Below are positions 8,114 through 17,572 of a stretch of DNA of 64,000 bases, piece by piece; position 1 is the first letter of the stretch, and each line of letters begins with the position of its first letter. The notes beneath the pieces are model-generated. The model made no database searches, had not been told where the DNA came from, and saw only the letters and a program-made list of their open reading frames with translations. Origin of the DNA: Streptomyces flavofungini (GTDB taxonomy: Bacteria; Actinomycetota; Actinomycetes; Streptomycetales; Streptomycetaceae); the NCBI RefSeq assembly GCF_030388665.1, contig NZ_CP128846.1:6894501-6958500 (forward strand), given 5' to 3'. The position numbers and the translations under genes are program-made.

Positions 8114-8859
8114 GCGGTCAGCACGAGCAGCACCAGGAGTCCGCGGCGGGGGCGGCGGCCGGGGGGAGCGGGCCGGACGGCGCCGCGCCGGTCAAGGTCA
8201 TGGTCGTCGACGACCACCCGATGTGGCGCGACGCCGTCGCCAGGGACCTGGCCGAGTCCGGCTTCGACGTGGTGGCGACCGCGGGCGACGGCGAACAGGC
8301 CGTGCGCCGCGCCCAGGCCGCCGCGCCCGACGTCCTCGTCCTCGACCTGAACCTGCCGCTGAAGCCCGGCGTGCAGGTCTGCAAGGAACTCGTCGGCGCC
8401 AACCCCGCCCTGCGCGTCCTGGTCCTGTCGGCCAGCGGCGAGCACGCCGACGTCCTGGAGGCGGTCAAGTCCGGCGCCACCGGCTACCTCCTGAAGTCCG
8501 CGTCCACCGCCGAGCTGATCGACGCCGTGGGCCGCACCGCCGTCGGCGACGCCGTGTTCACCCCCGGCCTCGCGGGCCTGGTCCTCGGCGAGTTCCGGCG
8601 CCTGGCCTCCGAGCCCGCGCCCGCCACCCCCGACGAGCCGGGCGCCCCGCGCCTGACCGACCGCGAGACCGAGGTCCTGCGCCTGGTCGCCAAGGGCCTC
8701 AGCTACAAGCAGATCGCCGAACGCCTGGTCATCTCGCACCGCACGGTGCAGAACCACGTCCAGAACACCCTCGGCAAGCTCCAGCTCCACAACAGGGTGG
8801 AACTCGTGCGGTACGCCATCGAGCGCGGCCTGGACACCGACGACCCCGCCGGGCCCTGA
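8110..8859 (+). CDS. macR: Response regulator MacR, NarL/LuxR type
   Basis: Cytoplasmic transcription factor partner of MacS. The receiver domain (about residues 30-150) shows VMVVDDHPMWRDAV, the phospho-acceptor Asp in VLVLDLNLP, the Ser/Thr switch region (LVLSASGEH) and the conserved Lys in YLLKSAS. The C-terminal LuxR helix-turn-helix spans LTDRETEVLRLVAKGLSYKQ to NHVQNTLGKL. The first 25 residues are a Gly/Ala/Gln-rich leader peculiar to this protein. In S. coelicolor MacR is reported to bind a palindrome of the type TGAGTAC-N2-GTACTCA. The start overlaps the macS stop by four bases. Confidence 0.93.
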   Translation: MSGQHEQHQESAAGAAAGGSGPDGAAPVKVMVVDDHPMWRDAVARDLAESGFDVVATAGDGEQAVRRAQAAAPDVLVLDLNLPLKPGVQVCKELVGANPALRVLVLSASGEHADVLEAVKSGATGYLLKSASTAELIDAVGRTAVGDAVFTPGLAGLVLGEFRRLASEPAPATPDEPGAPRLTDRETEVLRLVAKGLSYKQIAERLVISHRTVQNHVQNTLGKLQLHNRVELVRYAIERGLDTDDPAGP

Positions 8860-9029
8860 CACCGGGGCCCGACGCCGAGGGATGACCTCCTTCGGGTGAA
8901 CCGGATCCCTCCTCTCCACCGCAACTCCCGCACCACGCCCCGGAATTCACGGTTCGTCCCATGCCGAAGTGACGCGGATCACCATTAGCGTGGCCCGCGT
9001 CAGCGCAATCGCGGCGAAGGGACATTTCC

Positions 9030-10058
9030 ATGCGGGTCGGAGTTCTGACCGGAGGCGGCGACTGCCCCGGACTCAATGCCGTCATCCGGGGCGTCGTCCG
9101 CAAGGGCGTGCAGGAGTACGCGTACGACTTCGTGGGCTTCCGCGACGGCTGGCGCGGACCGCTCGAAGGCGACACCGTCCAGCTCGACATCCCCGCCGTC
9201 CGCGGCATCCTGCCGCGCGGCGGCACCATCCTCGGCTCCTCGCGGACCAACCCCCTCAAGGCCGAGAACGGCATCAGGCGGATCAAGGAGAACCTCGCCA
9301 AGTACGAGGTCGAGGCCCTGATCGCGATCGGCGGCGAGGACACCCTCGGCGTCGCCGCCCGCCTCACCGACGAGTACGGCATCAACGTCGTCGGCGTACC
9401 CAAGACCATCGACAACGACCTGTCCGCCACGGACTACACCTTCGGGTTCGACACGGCCGTCGGCATCGCCACCGAGGCCATCGACCGCCTGCACACCACC
9501 GCCGAGTCGCACATGCGCGTCCTCGTCGTCGAGGTCATGGGCCGGCACGCCGGCTGGATCGCGCTGCACTCCGGCCTCGCGGGCGGCGCCAACGTCATCC
9601 TCATCCCCGAGCAGCGCTTCGACCTCGACCAGGTGTGCGCCTGGGTGACCTCGCGCTTCAAGGCCTCGTACGCGCCGATCGTCGTCGTCGCCGAGGGCGC
9701 CATGCCCAAGGACGGCGAGATGGTCCTCAAGGACGGCACCCTCGACTCCTTCGGGCACGTGCGGCTCTCCGGTGTCGGCGAGTGGCTGTCCAAAGAGATC
9801 GAGAAGCGCACCGGCAAGGAGGCCCGCACCACGGTCCTCGGGCACGTCCAGCGGGGCGGCACCCCGAGCGCCTTCGACCGGTGGCTCGCCACCCGCTTCG
9901 GCCTGCACGCGATCGACGCCGTGCGCGACGGCGACTTCGGCAAGATGGTCGCCCTGCGCGGCACGGACATCGTCCGCGTCCCCATCGCCGACGCCACCGC
10001 CAGGCTCAAGACCGTCGAGCCCGCCCTCTACCAGGAGGTGGGCGTCTTCTTCGGCTGA
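9030..10058 (+). CDS. pfkA: 6-phosphofructokinase, actinobacterial group III type
   Basis: Glycolytic enzyme phosphorylating fructose 6-phosphate. The 342-residue protein starts MRVGVLTGGGDCPGLNAV (first phosphate loop) and contains GGEDTLG, PKTIDND (catalytic Asp), MGRHAGW and GHVQRGGTPSAFDR. It is a short, non-duplicated PFK. Residues at the positions that usually separate ATP from pyrophosphate enzymes (Gly104/Gly124 in E. coli) are Asp and Lys here, which is the pyrophosphate pattern, although S. coelicolor PFK activity has been reported as ATP dependent; the donor therefore stays open. AAGGGA at 9017-9022 precedes ATG 9030. It has its own 170-bp upstream region after macR. Confidence 0.95.
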   Translation: MRVGVLTGGGDCPGLNAVIRGVVRKGVQEYAYDFVGFRDGWRGPLEGDTVQLDIPAVRGILPRGGTILGSSRTNPLKAENGIRRIKENLAKYEVEALIAIGGEDTLGVAARLTDEYGINVVGVPKTIDNDLSATDYTFGFDTAVGIATEAIDRLHTTAESHMRVLVVEVMGRHAGWIALHSGLAGGANVILIPEQRFDLDQVCAWVTSRFKASYAPIVVVAEGAMPKDGEMVLKDGTLDSFGHVRLSGVGEWLSKEIEKRTGKEARTTVLGHVQRGGTPSAFDRWLATRFGLHAIDAVRDGDFGKMVALRGTDIVRVPIADATARLKTVEPALYQEVGVFFG

Positions 10059-10079
10059 CCCGCACGACCGGTCTTCTGG

Positions 10080-10118
10080 CCGGCTCGCGCCTTCGGGCGG
10101 CGGGCGCGGCGGCGGGAC
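10080..10118. repeat. Possible intergenic copy of the EGASRP-type mini-repeat
   Basis: This GC-rich stretch between pfkA and the dehydrogenase gene, read on the minus strand in one frame, gives PPRPPPEGASRPED, matching the peptide pattern produced by the opposite strand of the repeats inside the anthranilate synthase gene and murD. At the DNA level the similarity is limited to a core around CCGCCCGAAGGCGCGAG. It is a weaker member than the coding copies. Confidence 0.35.
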
Positions 10119-10166
10119 CGTATATTCGGCGGCGCGGGGGCAACGCACGCGAGACCGGGAGCAACC

Positions 10167-11171
10167 GTGGAGATCCTCGCCTTCGGCGTCCAGGCGGACG
10201 AGCGACCCCTCATCGAGAAGGCCTTCGCGCCGCACCACGACATCCGGTGCCTGGACGTCTTCCTGAACGAGGACACCGCCCCCATCGCCGCCGGATACGA
10301 GATCATCTCGACGAGCGTCAACGCCAGCCTGAACAACCGCGTCCTGCAGACCCTCGCCGCCGGCGGCACGCAGATGATCGCCCAGCGCTCCACCGGCTTC
10401 AACAACATCGACCTCCAGGTCGCCGAGCGCCTGGGCCTGACGGTCGCCCGGGTCTCGTACTACTCGCCGTACTCCGTCGCGGAGTTCGCCTGGACCCTGG
10501 CGACCGCGGTCAACCGCCGCATCGTCCGCGCCGCCAACCGCACCCGCGACTTCGACTTCCGCCTCAACGGCCTGATGGGCCGGGACCTGCGCGGCCGCAC
10601 CGTCGGTGTGCTCGGCACCGGCAAGATCGGCGAGGCCTTCACCCGGATCGCGCACGGCTTCGGGATGAACCTCCTCGGCTGGGACGTCGCCGAGAACCCG
10701 GCGTGCGTCGCGCTCGGCATGAAGTACGTGGCCAAGGAGCAGCTCCTCGCCGAATCCGACGTGATCAGCCTGCACGTACCGCTGCTCCCCGCGACCCACC
10801 ACCTCATCGACGCGAGCGCCCTGCGCACGATGAAGGACGACGCGATCCTGGTGAACTCCAGCCGTGGCGGCCTGATCGACACCGACGCGCTGGTGAGCGA
10901 GTTGCGCGCGGGCCGCTTCACCGGTGTCGGCCTCGACGTGTACGAGGCCGAGGCCGGGCTCTTCTTCCTCGACAAGTCCCTGGAGGCCGTCGAGGACGAC
11001 ACCCTGGCCCGCCTCGTCACGTTCCCGAACGTCGTGGTGACCTCCCACCAGGCTTACTACACGGTCGACGCGGTGGGCCAGATCATCGACACCACCGTCC
11101 AGAACGTCCTCGACTACCAGGCGGGCCGCCGCTCCGAGAACGTCCTGGTGCCCGCCGCGCCCCCCAGCTGA
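10167..11171 (+). CDS. D-isomer-specific 2-hydroxyacid dehydrogenase (D-lactate dehydrogenase-like)
   Basis: A 334-residue NAD-dependent dehydrogenase. The two half-domains of the substrate-binding fold surround a Rossmann domain with GVLGTGKIGEAF (GxGxxG). Catalytic residues of the family are visible: Arg in NSSRGGLIDT, Glu in DVYEAEAG and His in TSHQAYYT. The SxxTxF-like region RSTGFNNIDL and the C-terminal YYTVDA pattern are closest to fermentative D-lactate dehydrogenases (LdhA) rather than phosphoglycerate dehydrogenase. GTG 10167 follows GGGAG. It lies downstream of pfkA; its 3' end overlaps the 3' end of the convergent anthranilate synthase gene by 58 bp. Confidence 0.9.
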   Translation: MEILAFGVQADERPLIEKAFAPHHDIRCLDVFLNEDTAPIAAGYEIISTSVNASLNNRVLQTLAAGGTQMIAQRSTGFNNIDLQVAERLGLTVARVSYYSPYSVAEFAWTLATAVNRRIVRAANRTRDFDFRLNGLMGRDLRGRTVGVLGTGKIGEAFTRIAHGFGMNLLGWDVAENPACVALGMKYVAKEQLLAESDVISLHVPLLPATHHLIDASALRTMKDDAILVNSSRGGLIDTDALVSELRAGRFTGVGLDVYEAEAGLFFLDKSLEAVEDDTLARLVTFPNVVVTSHQAYYTVDAVGQIIDTTVQNVLDYQAGRRSENVLVPAAPPS

Positions 11172-13114
11172 CCGAGGAGTTCCCGCACGATCCGCGCCCC
11201 GCGCAGGGACAGCACCGACTCCGGGTGGAACTGCACCCCCGCGAACCCTCGCCCGCGCAGCGCGTGCACCTCCCCGCTCGCCGGGTCCCGGCTCACCTCG
11301 ATCCCGTGCGCAGCCAGTTCGAGCGCCGCCTCCTCGTCGCAGCGCGCCACGAAGCTGTTGTAGAAGCCGACCGTCTCCGCCCGCCCGAACAGGTCGATCG
11401 TCGCCTGCGCACCCTGGTACGGCACCTCCTTGCGCACGATCTCCAGGCCCAGCTCGGCCGCGATCAGCTCATGGCCGAGGCACACCCCCAGCACCGGGTG
11501 CCGGTGGCCGCGGATCAGCTCTGCCGCGAGCGCCCGCAGGAACCGCATCTTCGGGTCCCCGGAGTCGGCGGGGTCGCCCGGACCGGGGCCGAGGACGACG
11601 GGTCCCGCGTGCGTGAGGGCCGCGTCCGCGAGGCCCGGCTCGTCGTAGCGGCGCACCGATACCGCGAGGCCCGACGAGCGCAGCACGTGCGCGAGCATCG
11701 CCGTGAACGTGTCCTCGCCGTCGACCACGAGGGCGTGCCCGGTCAGCTCCGCCGACTGCTCCTGCATCCGCAGCCAGAACGGGGCGAGCCCGGCCCGCCG
11801 CCCGTCCAGGGCCGCCCGCACCCGGGAGTCGTCGGCGAGGGCGGGCCGCGCGCTCTCGTGCCGCGGCCGCCCCGGCCGGACGCCGAGCGCCGCGAGCACC
11901 CCGGCCGCCTTCGCGTGTGTCTCGGCCACCTCCCCGGCCGGGTCCGAGCCGCGCACCAGGGTCGCGCCGACCGGCACCCGCAGGGTCCCGCGCGCGTCGA
12001 TGTCGGCGGTGCGGATCAGGATCGGCGAGTCCAGGGTCTGCGCCCCGCCCGCGTCGCGGCCGATCAGCGCGAGCGCGCCCGCGTAGTAGCCGCGCCCGCC
12101 CGCCTCGTGCCGCCGGATCACCCGGCAGGCGTTCTGCACGGGCGAGCCGGTGACGGTCGCCGCGAACATCGTCTCCCGCAGCACCTCCCGCACGTCCAGC
12201 GACGAACGGCCCCGCAGCTCGTACTCGGTGTGCGCGAGGTGGGCCATCTCCTTCAGGCGCGGGCCGACGACCACTCCGCCGCGGTCGCCGACGGTGCACA
12301 TCATCTTCAGCTCCTCGTCGACGACCATCGACAGCTCCTCGGCCTCCTTGCCGTCGGCGAGGAAACGCAGCAGGCCGTCGACCGTGGGGCCCTGCTGCGG
12401 ATAGCGGTACGTCCCGCTGATCGGGTTCATGACGACCGTCCCGCCCGCCCGTCTCCCACCACCGCCCTCGACCGAGGGCGCTTCGCGCCCACCCCTGCCT
12501 CCTGACATCCGCACATGCACCTCCGGGCTCGCCCCGACCAGCGTCCTGCCGTCCTCGCCCCCGGTGTGCACGACGAACGTCCAGTACGCCCCGCGCTCAC
12601 CCACGAGCAGCCTGCGGAACAGCGCCAGCGCGTCGGCCCGTGCGAACCCGGGGATCTCGCCCCGGTACGTCCGCCGGATCACGAAGTTCGCGCCCTCACC
12701 GGCGCCGATCTCCTCCCGCAGCACCCGGCCGACGGTCCGCGCGTACGCCTCGTCGCTCACGTCGAAGGCGCCCTCCGTCACGCGCACCTCGTGGTCGGGC
12801 AGCGCCGCGAGGGCCTCGGCGAGCGGCAGCTCGTACGTCTCATCGGGCGTGAGGACGGCGAGCGGCGTGCCGTCGTCGGTCACCTCGAAGCCGCGCTCCC
12901 TGATCTGCCGGAAGGGGATGAGGGCGAGACCTTCGGGCAGGTCGGCGAGGCGTTCGCAGGTGGTGACGGGCCCGCGCAGGACCTCCACCGTGTCGTGGTC
13001 GCGGCCGGGGGTGCGGCGGCGCAGCAGGGCGAAAGGGGTCTGGTCGTGGAGCAGTCGGTCGAGGGCGGTGGGGGGAGACGGACGGTCGTCGGTCAGCGGG
13101 TTCTGCGGATCCAT
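11114..13114 (-). CDS. trpE: Fused anthranilate synthase (TrpE-TrpG; chorismate-binding plus glutamine amidotransferase)
   Basis: Converts chorismate and glutamine to anthranilate, the first step of tryptophan synthesis. The 666-residue protein has an N-terminal anthranilate synthase component I domain (about 1-430; marks NPISGTYRYPQQ, DEELKMM, TVTGSPVQNACRVI, GYYAGALALIG, RTADID) joined to a class I glutamine amidotransferase (about 465-650) with GPGPGDP, nucleophile Cys in VLGVCLGHELIA, and the His/Glu pair in GVQFHPESVL. ATG 13114 is the first codon of the conserved frame. Upstream are trpL and an attenuator hairpin, so tryptophan controls it; this also favours anthranilate synthase over a PhzE-type enzyme. 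An in-frame repeat adds about 20 residues before TVVMNPISG. The 3' end overlaps the convergent dehydrogenase gene. Confidence 0.93.
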   Translation of the reverse strand: MDPQNPLTDDRPSPPTALDRLLHDQTPFALLRRRTPGRDHDTVEVLRGPVTTCERLADLPEGLALIPFRQIRERGFEVTDDGTPLAVLTPDETYELPLAEALAALPDHEVRVTEGAFDVSDEAYARTVGRVLREEIGAGEGANFVIRRTYRGEIPGFARADALALFRRLLVGERGAYWTFVVHTGGEDGRTLVGASPEVHVRMSGGRGGREAPSVEGGGGRRAGGTVVMNPISGTYRYPQQGPTVDGLLRFLADGKEAEELSMVVDEELKMMCTVGDRGGVVVGPRLKEMAHLAHTEYELRGRSSLDVREVLRETMFAATVTGSPVQNACRVIRRHEAGGRGYYAGALALIGRDAGGAQTLDSPILIRTADIDARGTLRVPVGATLVRGSDPAGEVAETHAKAAGVLAALGVRPGRPRHESARPALADDSRVRAALDGRRAGLAPFWLRMQEQSAELTGHALVVDGEDTFTAMLAHVLRSSGLAVSVRRYDEPGLADAALTHAGPVVLGPGPGDPADSGDPKMRFLRALAAELIRGHRHPVLGVCLGHELIAAELGLEIVRKEVPYQGAQATIDLFGRAETVGFYNSFVARCDEEAALELAAHGIEVSRDPASGEVHALRGRGFAGVQFHPESVLSLRGARIVRELLGQLGGAAGTRTFSERRPAW
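12443..12496 (-). repeat. In-frame palindromic mini-repeat inside the anthranilate synthase gene
   Basis: Read in the gene orientation this 54-base segment encodes RGGREAPSVEGGGGRRAG, between ASPEVHVRM and TVVMNPISG, which are normally adjacent in this family. It carries the palindromic core GGGCGCGAAGCGCCC. Aligned codon by codon with murD 53105-53158 it is identical at 43 of 54 positions and lies in the same reading frame relative to the repeat. Confidence 0.75.
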
Positions 13115-13182
13115 GGGGCTGTTCCTTGCTCCGTGAACGGGGTGGGAGAGGAACGGCCGGTCCGGAACGCTGCCGGAAACAC

Positions 13183-13209
13183 CGAAGGCCGCCCCTCGGG
13201 CGGCCTTCG
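13183..13209 (-). terminator. trp attenuator terminator hairpin
   Basis: Perfect 12-bp stem (CGAAGGCCGCCC at 13183-13194, complement at 13198-13209) with a 3-base loop, between the trpL stop and the anthranilate synthase start. On the minus strand it is followed by GTGTTTCC. Its position directly after a Trp-rich leader peptide marks it as the attenuator terminator. Confidence 0.8.
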
Positions 13210-13229
13210 CGATGTCTGGGTACGCGCAG

Positions 13230-13286
13230 TCAGTGGGCCGCCGGAGAAGCGGGCCACCACCAGTTCTGGGTCGAGTGCGCGAACAT
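13230..13286 (-). CDS. trpL: trp leader peptide (three tandem Trp codons)
   Basis: An 18-codon ORF, MFAHSTQNWWWPASPAAH, on the minus strand upstream of the fused anthranilate synthase gene. Three consecutive TGG codons (9-11) are the tryptophan sensor: ribosome stalling there would favour an antiterminator, while fast translation allows the 12-bp terminator hairpin at 13183-13209 to form. The N-terminal MFAHSTQNWWW matches the trp leader peptides known from Streptomyces. The 115-bp spacing to the structural gene start leaves room for the hairpin and a ribosome-binding site. Confidence 0.92.
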   Translation of the reverse strand: MFAHSTQNWWWPASPAAH

Positions 13287-13329
13287 GCCCGCACCCTAGC
13301 GCATCGAGGACCGGGGACGGCGGTGCGTC

Positions 13330-13941
13330 TCAGGGGCGGGTCATCAGCACGTCGAGCGCCTCGTCCAGATAGGCGCCGAACTCGTCCTCGCCGGGCAGCA
13401 CCGAGGGCGCCGCGTGGCCGAGCTGGGCGTGGCCCAGGTAGACCGCGTACGCGAGCAGCCCGCGGCGGCGCGCCTCGGCCGCGGGGAAGCCGAGGGCGGC
13501 GAAGAGCTCGGCGACGTAGGCCACCCGGCGCTCGGTGACCCGCCGCAGGGCCGCGGCGACCTTGGGGTGCGAGGCGGTCGCGAGCAGCGAGACCTCCAGC
13601 GGGTCCGACGACGCCGAGCTGATGGCCTCGGCGAACAGGAGCCGGACCCGGGTGCGGATGTCCGGTTCCGCCTCGACCTCGCTGATGATCCCCTCGGTGT
13701 TGATCTCCGCCCAGCGCTCAAGGGCGGCCTCGATCAGGGCGTCACGGTTCGCGAAGTGCCAGTAGAAGCTGCCCTTGGTGGTGCCGAGTCGGACCGCGAG
13801 GGGCTCCACGGCGACCGCGGCGATGCCGCCCTCGCCGATGGCCGTGAGCGCGGCGTCGGCCCAGTCCTGAGCGGAGAGCCGGGGCTTCGCCGAGGCCTTC
13901 CGCGCGTCCGTAGCCGCCGTCTTCCGCTGCCGTTGCGCCAT
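13330..13941 (-). CDS. TetR family transcriptional regulator
   Basis: A 203-residue repressor-type protein. The first 20 residues are a basic, disordered leader; the helix-turn-helix covers about 25-70 (WADAALTAIGEGGIAAVAVE to LGTTKGSFYWHFANRDALI), followed by an all-helical ligand domain that is not conserved in sequence. It is transcribed away from the SRPBCC/DUF2867-like gene, with 51 bp between the start codons holding two palindromes, so it very likely represses its neighbour and itself. The ligand is unknown. Confidence 0.92.
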   Translation of the reverse strand: MAQRQRKTAATDARKASAKPRLSAQDWADAALTAIGEGGIAAVAVEPLAVRLGTTKGSFYWHFANRDALIEAALERWAEINTEGIISEVEAEPDIRTRVRLLFAEAISSASSDPLEVSLLATASHPKVAAALRRVTERRVAYVAELFAALGFPAAEARRRGLLAYAVYLGHAQLGHAAPSVLPGEDEFGAYLDEALDVLMTRP

Positions 13942-13942
13942 G

Positions 13943-13983
13943 ACCGTACGCTACCGTACGGTTGACCATACGCCAGCGTATGG
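13943..13983. promoter_or_regulatory. Tandem palindromic operators between the TetR and SRPBCC genes
   Basis: Two dyads fill the 51-bp divergent gap. One is ACCGTACGGT (13953-13962), with a partial direct copy ACCGTACG at 13943-13950. The other is CCATACGC-CA-GCGTATGG, a perfect 8-2-8 palindrome at 13966-13983. Both have a C[CA]TACG half-site core, as expected for two binding sites of the adjacent TetR protein. Confidence 0.7.
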
Positions 13984-13992
13984 AGGTACGTC

Positions 13993-16447
<2,455 letters not shown>

Positions 16448-16483
16448 TCGCGGCTGACCTGGGTATTCCCTGGTCGCGCAGGT

Positions 16484-16516
16484 GTGGGGCGCGGATCCAT
16501 GTGATCCGCGCCCCAC
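16484..16516 (+). terminator. Intrinsic terminator after aroH
   Basis: Perfect 14-bp inverted repeat, GTGGGGCGCGGATC at 16484-16497 and its complement at 16503-16516, with a 5-base loop, 37 bases after the aroH stop and just before the iron-controlled bfd promoter region. Confidence 0.75.
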
Positions 16517-16559
16517 GTGCGTATCCCGGGCTTTTGCGCAGCCGAAGGCACGGGTAAGG

Positions 16560-16578
16560 TTAGGTTAGCCTCACCGAT
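16560..16578 (+). promoter_or_regulatory. Iron box (DmdR1/IdeR-type operator) upstream of bfd
   Basis: TTAGGTTAGCCTCACCGAT closely matches the DtxR/IdeR/DmdR consensus TTAGGTTAGGCTCACCTAA; the first nine bases are identical. It lies 50-70 bases before the bfd start, where an iron-loaded DmdR1 repressor would block transcription, so bfd should rise in iron starvation. Confidence 0.8.
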
Positions 16579-16627
16579 CAATCGGGACGGGCGCCCCTTG
16601 TCAGCCAGTCCTCGGGAGGTGAACCGC

Positions 16628-16921
16628 GTGTACGTCTGCAACTGTTTCGGGGTCACCGAAGAGCAGGTGAAGAAGCACGCGGAGGCCGGCGCCTGCACCC
16701 CCCGCCAGATCGCCTCCGCCTCCAAGGCGGGCACGGACTGCGGTTCCTGCGTACGCCGCATTCAGGCGCTGCTCGGCCGGGGCGCGTGCCCGCGGCGTGA
16801 GCTGGTGGACCAGGGCGAGCCGGCGGTGGCGCTGGTCCCTGAGGCGGAGCTGCCGAAGATTCCCGGGATCCCGGCCGCGCCGAAGGCTCCGGAGCGGGAG
16901 GAGCTCCCGGAGGCCGCCTAG
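16628..16921 (+). CDS. bfd: Bacterioferritin-associated ferredoxin
   Basis: Small [2Fe-2S] protein that passes electrons to bacterioferritin to release stored iron. The 97-residue product starts VYVCNCFGVTEEQVKKH and continues to TDCGSCVRRIQALL: the four ligand cysteines of the BFD fold (CxC and CxxC). The last 40 residues are a Pro/Glu/Ala-rich tail beyond the family core. GTG 16628 follows GGGAGGT. An iron box lies upstream, and the bacterioferritin gene is convergent immediately downstream, 17 bp between stop codons. Confidence 0.93.
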   Translation: MYVCNCFGVTEEQVKKHAEAGACTPRQIASASKAGTDCGSCVRRIQALLGRGACPRRELVDQGEPAVALVPEAELPKIPGIPAAPKAPEREELPEAA

Positions 16922-16938
16922 GCGCTCCCGGGCTCGGC

Positions 16939-17418
16939 CTAGCTCTCCGGCTGCTCGATGAGCTGCGCGATGTACAGCGGCTCGCCGAGCTTCTCGACCA
17001 GCTCGAGCTGGGTGTCGAGATAGTCGATGTGGTGTTCCTCGTCCTCGAGGATCGACTCGAAGATGTTCGCGGACGTGATGTCGCCCTTGGCGCGCATCAC
17101 CTCGATGCCGCGCTTGAGGCGGTCGATCGCCTCCACCTCGATCTGGCGGTCCGCCTTGAACATCTCGGTGACGGTCTGGCCCACGCGCACATGGAACAGC
17201 CGCTGGTAGTTGGGCAGACCGTCGAGGAAGAGGATCCGGTCGGTCAGCACCTCCGCGTGCTTCATCTCGTCGATCGACTCGGACCGGGTGTACTTGGCGA
17301 GCTTCGTCCAACCGAAGTTGTCCTGCATCTTGGCGTGCAGGAAGTACTGATTGATCGCGGTCAGCTCGGCGGTCAGCTGCTCGTTGAGAAATTCGATGAC
17401 CTCGGGGTCGCCCTGCAT
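16939..17418 (-). CDS. bfr: Bacterioferritin
   Basis: Heme-containing iron storage protein that forms a 24-mer cage. The 159-residue product has the four-helix ferritin pattern with diiron ligands in LNEQLTAELTAINQYFLHA (Glu), SESIDEMKHAEVLTDRI (Glu and His, plus the heme-ligand Met in DEMKH), VEAIDRLK (Glu) and DEEHHIDYLDTQLELV (Glu, His). ATG 17418 follows GGAAGGAG; the longer frame upstream is not conserved. It pairs with bfd. No iron box was seen in front of bfr, so the two genes may respond differently to iron. Confidence 0.95.
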   Translation of the reverse strand: MQGDPEVIEFLNEQLTAELTAINQYFLHAKMQDNFGWTKLAKYTRSESIDEMKHAEVLTDRILFLDGLPNYQRLFHVRVGQTVTEMFKADRQIEVEAIDRLKRGIEVMRAKGDITSANIFESILEDEEHHIDYLDTQLELVEKLGEPLYIAQLIEQPES

Positions 17419-17572
17419 CGCAGAGGCTCCTTCCAAGCGGGTGACTGGGCAGGTAGCGCGCATCTTTGCATCGGCGTCCGGGGCCGTCCAGTAAGTGCAT
17501 GCTTAGTAGGAGTTGCCCGAATCCACGTATACCTGGTCACGTCCACCGCTCGCCGTCTGTCAGGATGGAGCC

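Noticed and set aside
8969..12505. A 1178-codon plus-strand frame over pfkA, the dehydrogenase and the anthranilate synthase gene
   Set aside because: It overlaps three well-supported genes in other frames and has shadow composition (Arg, Pro, His).
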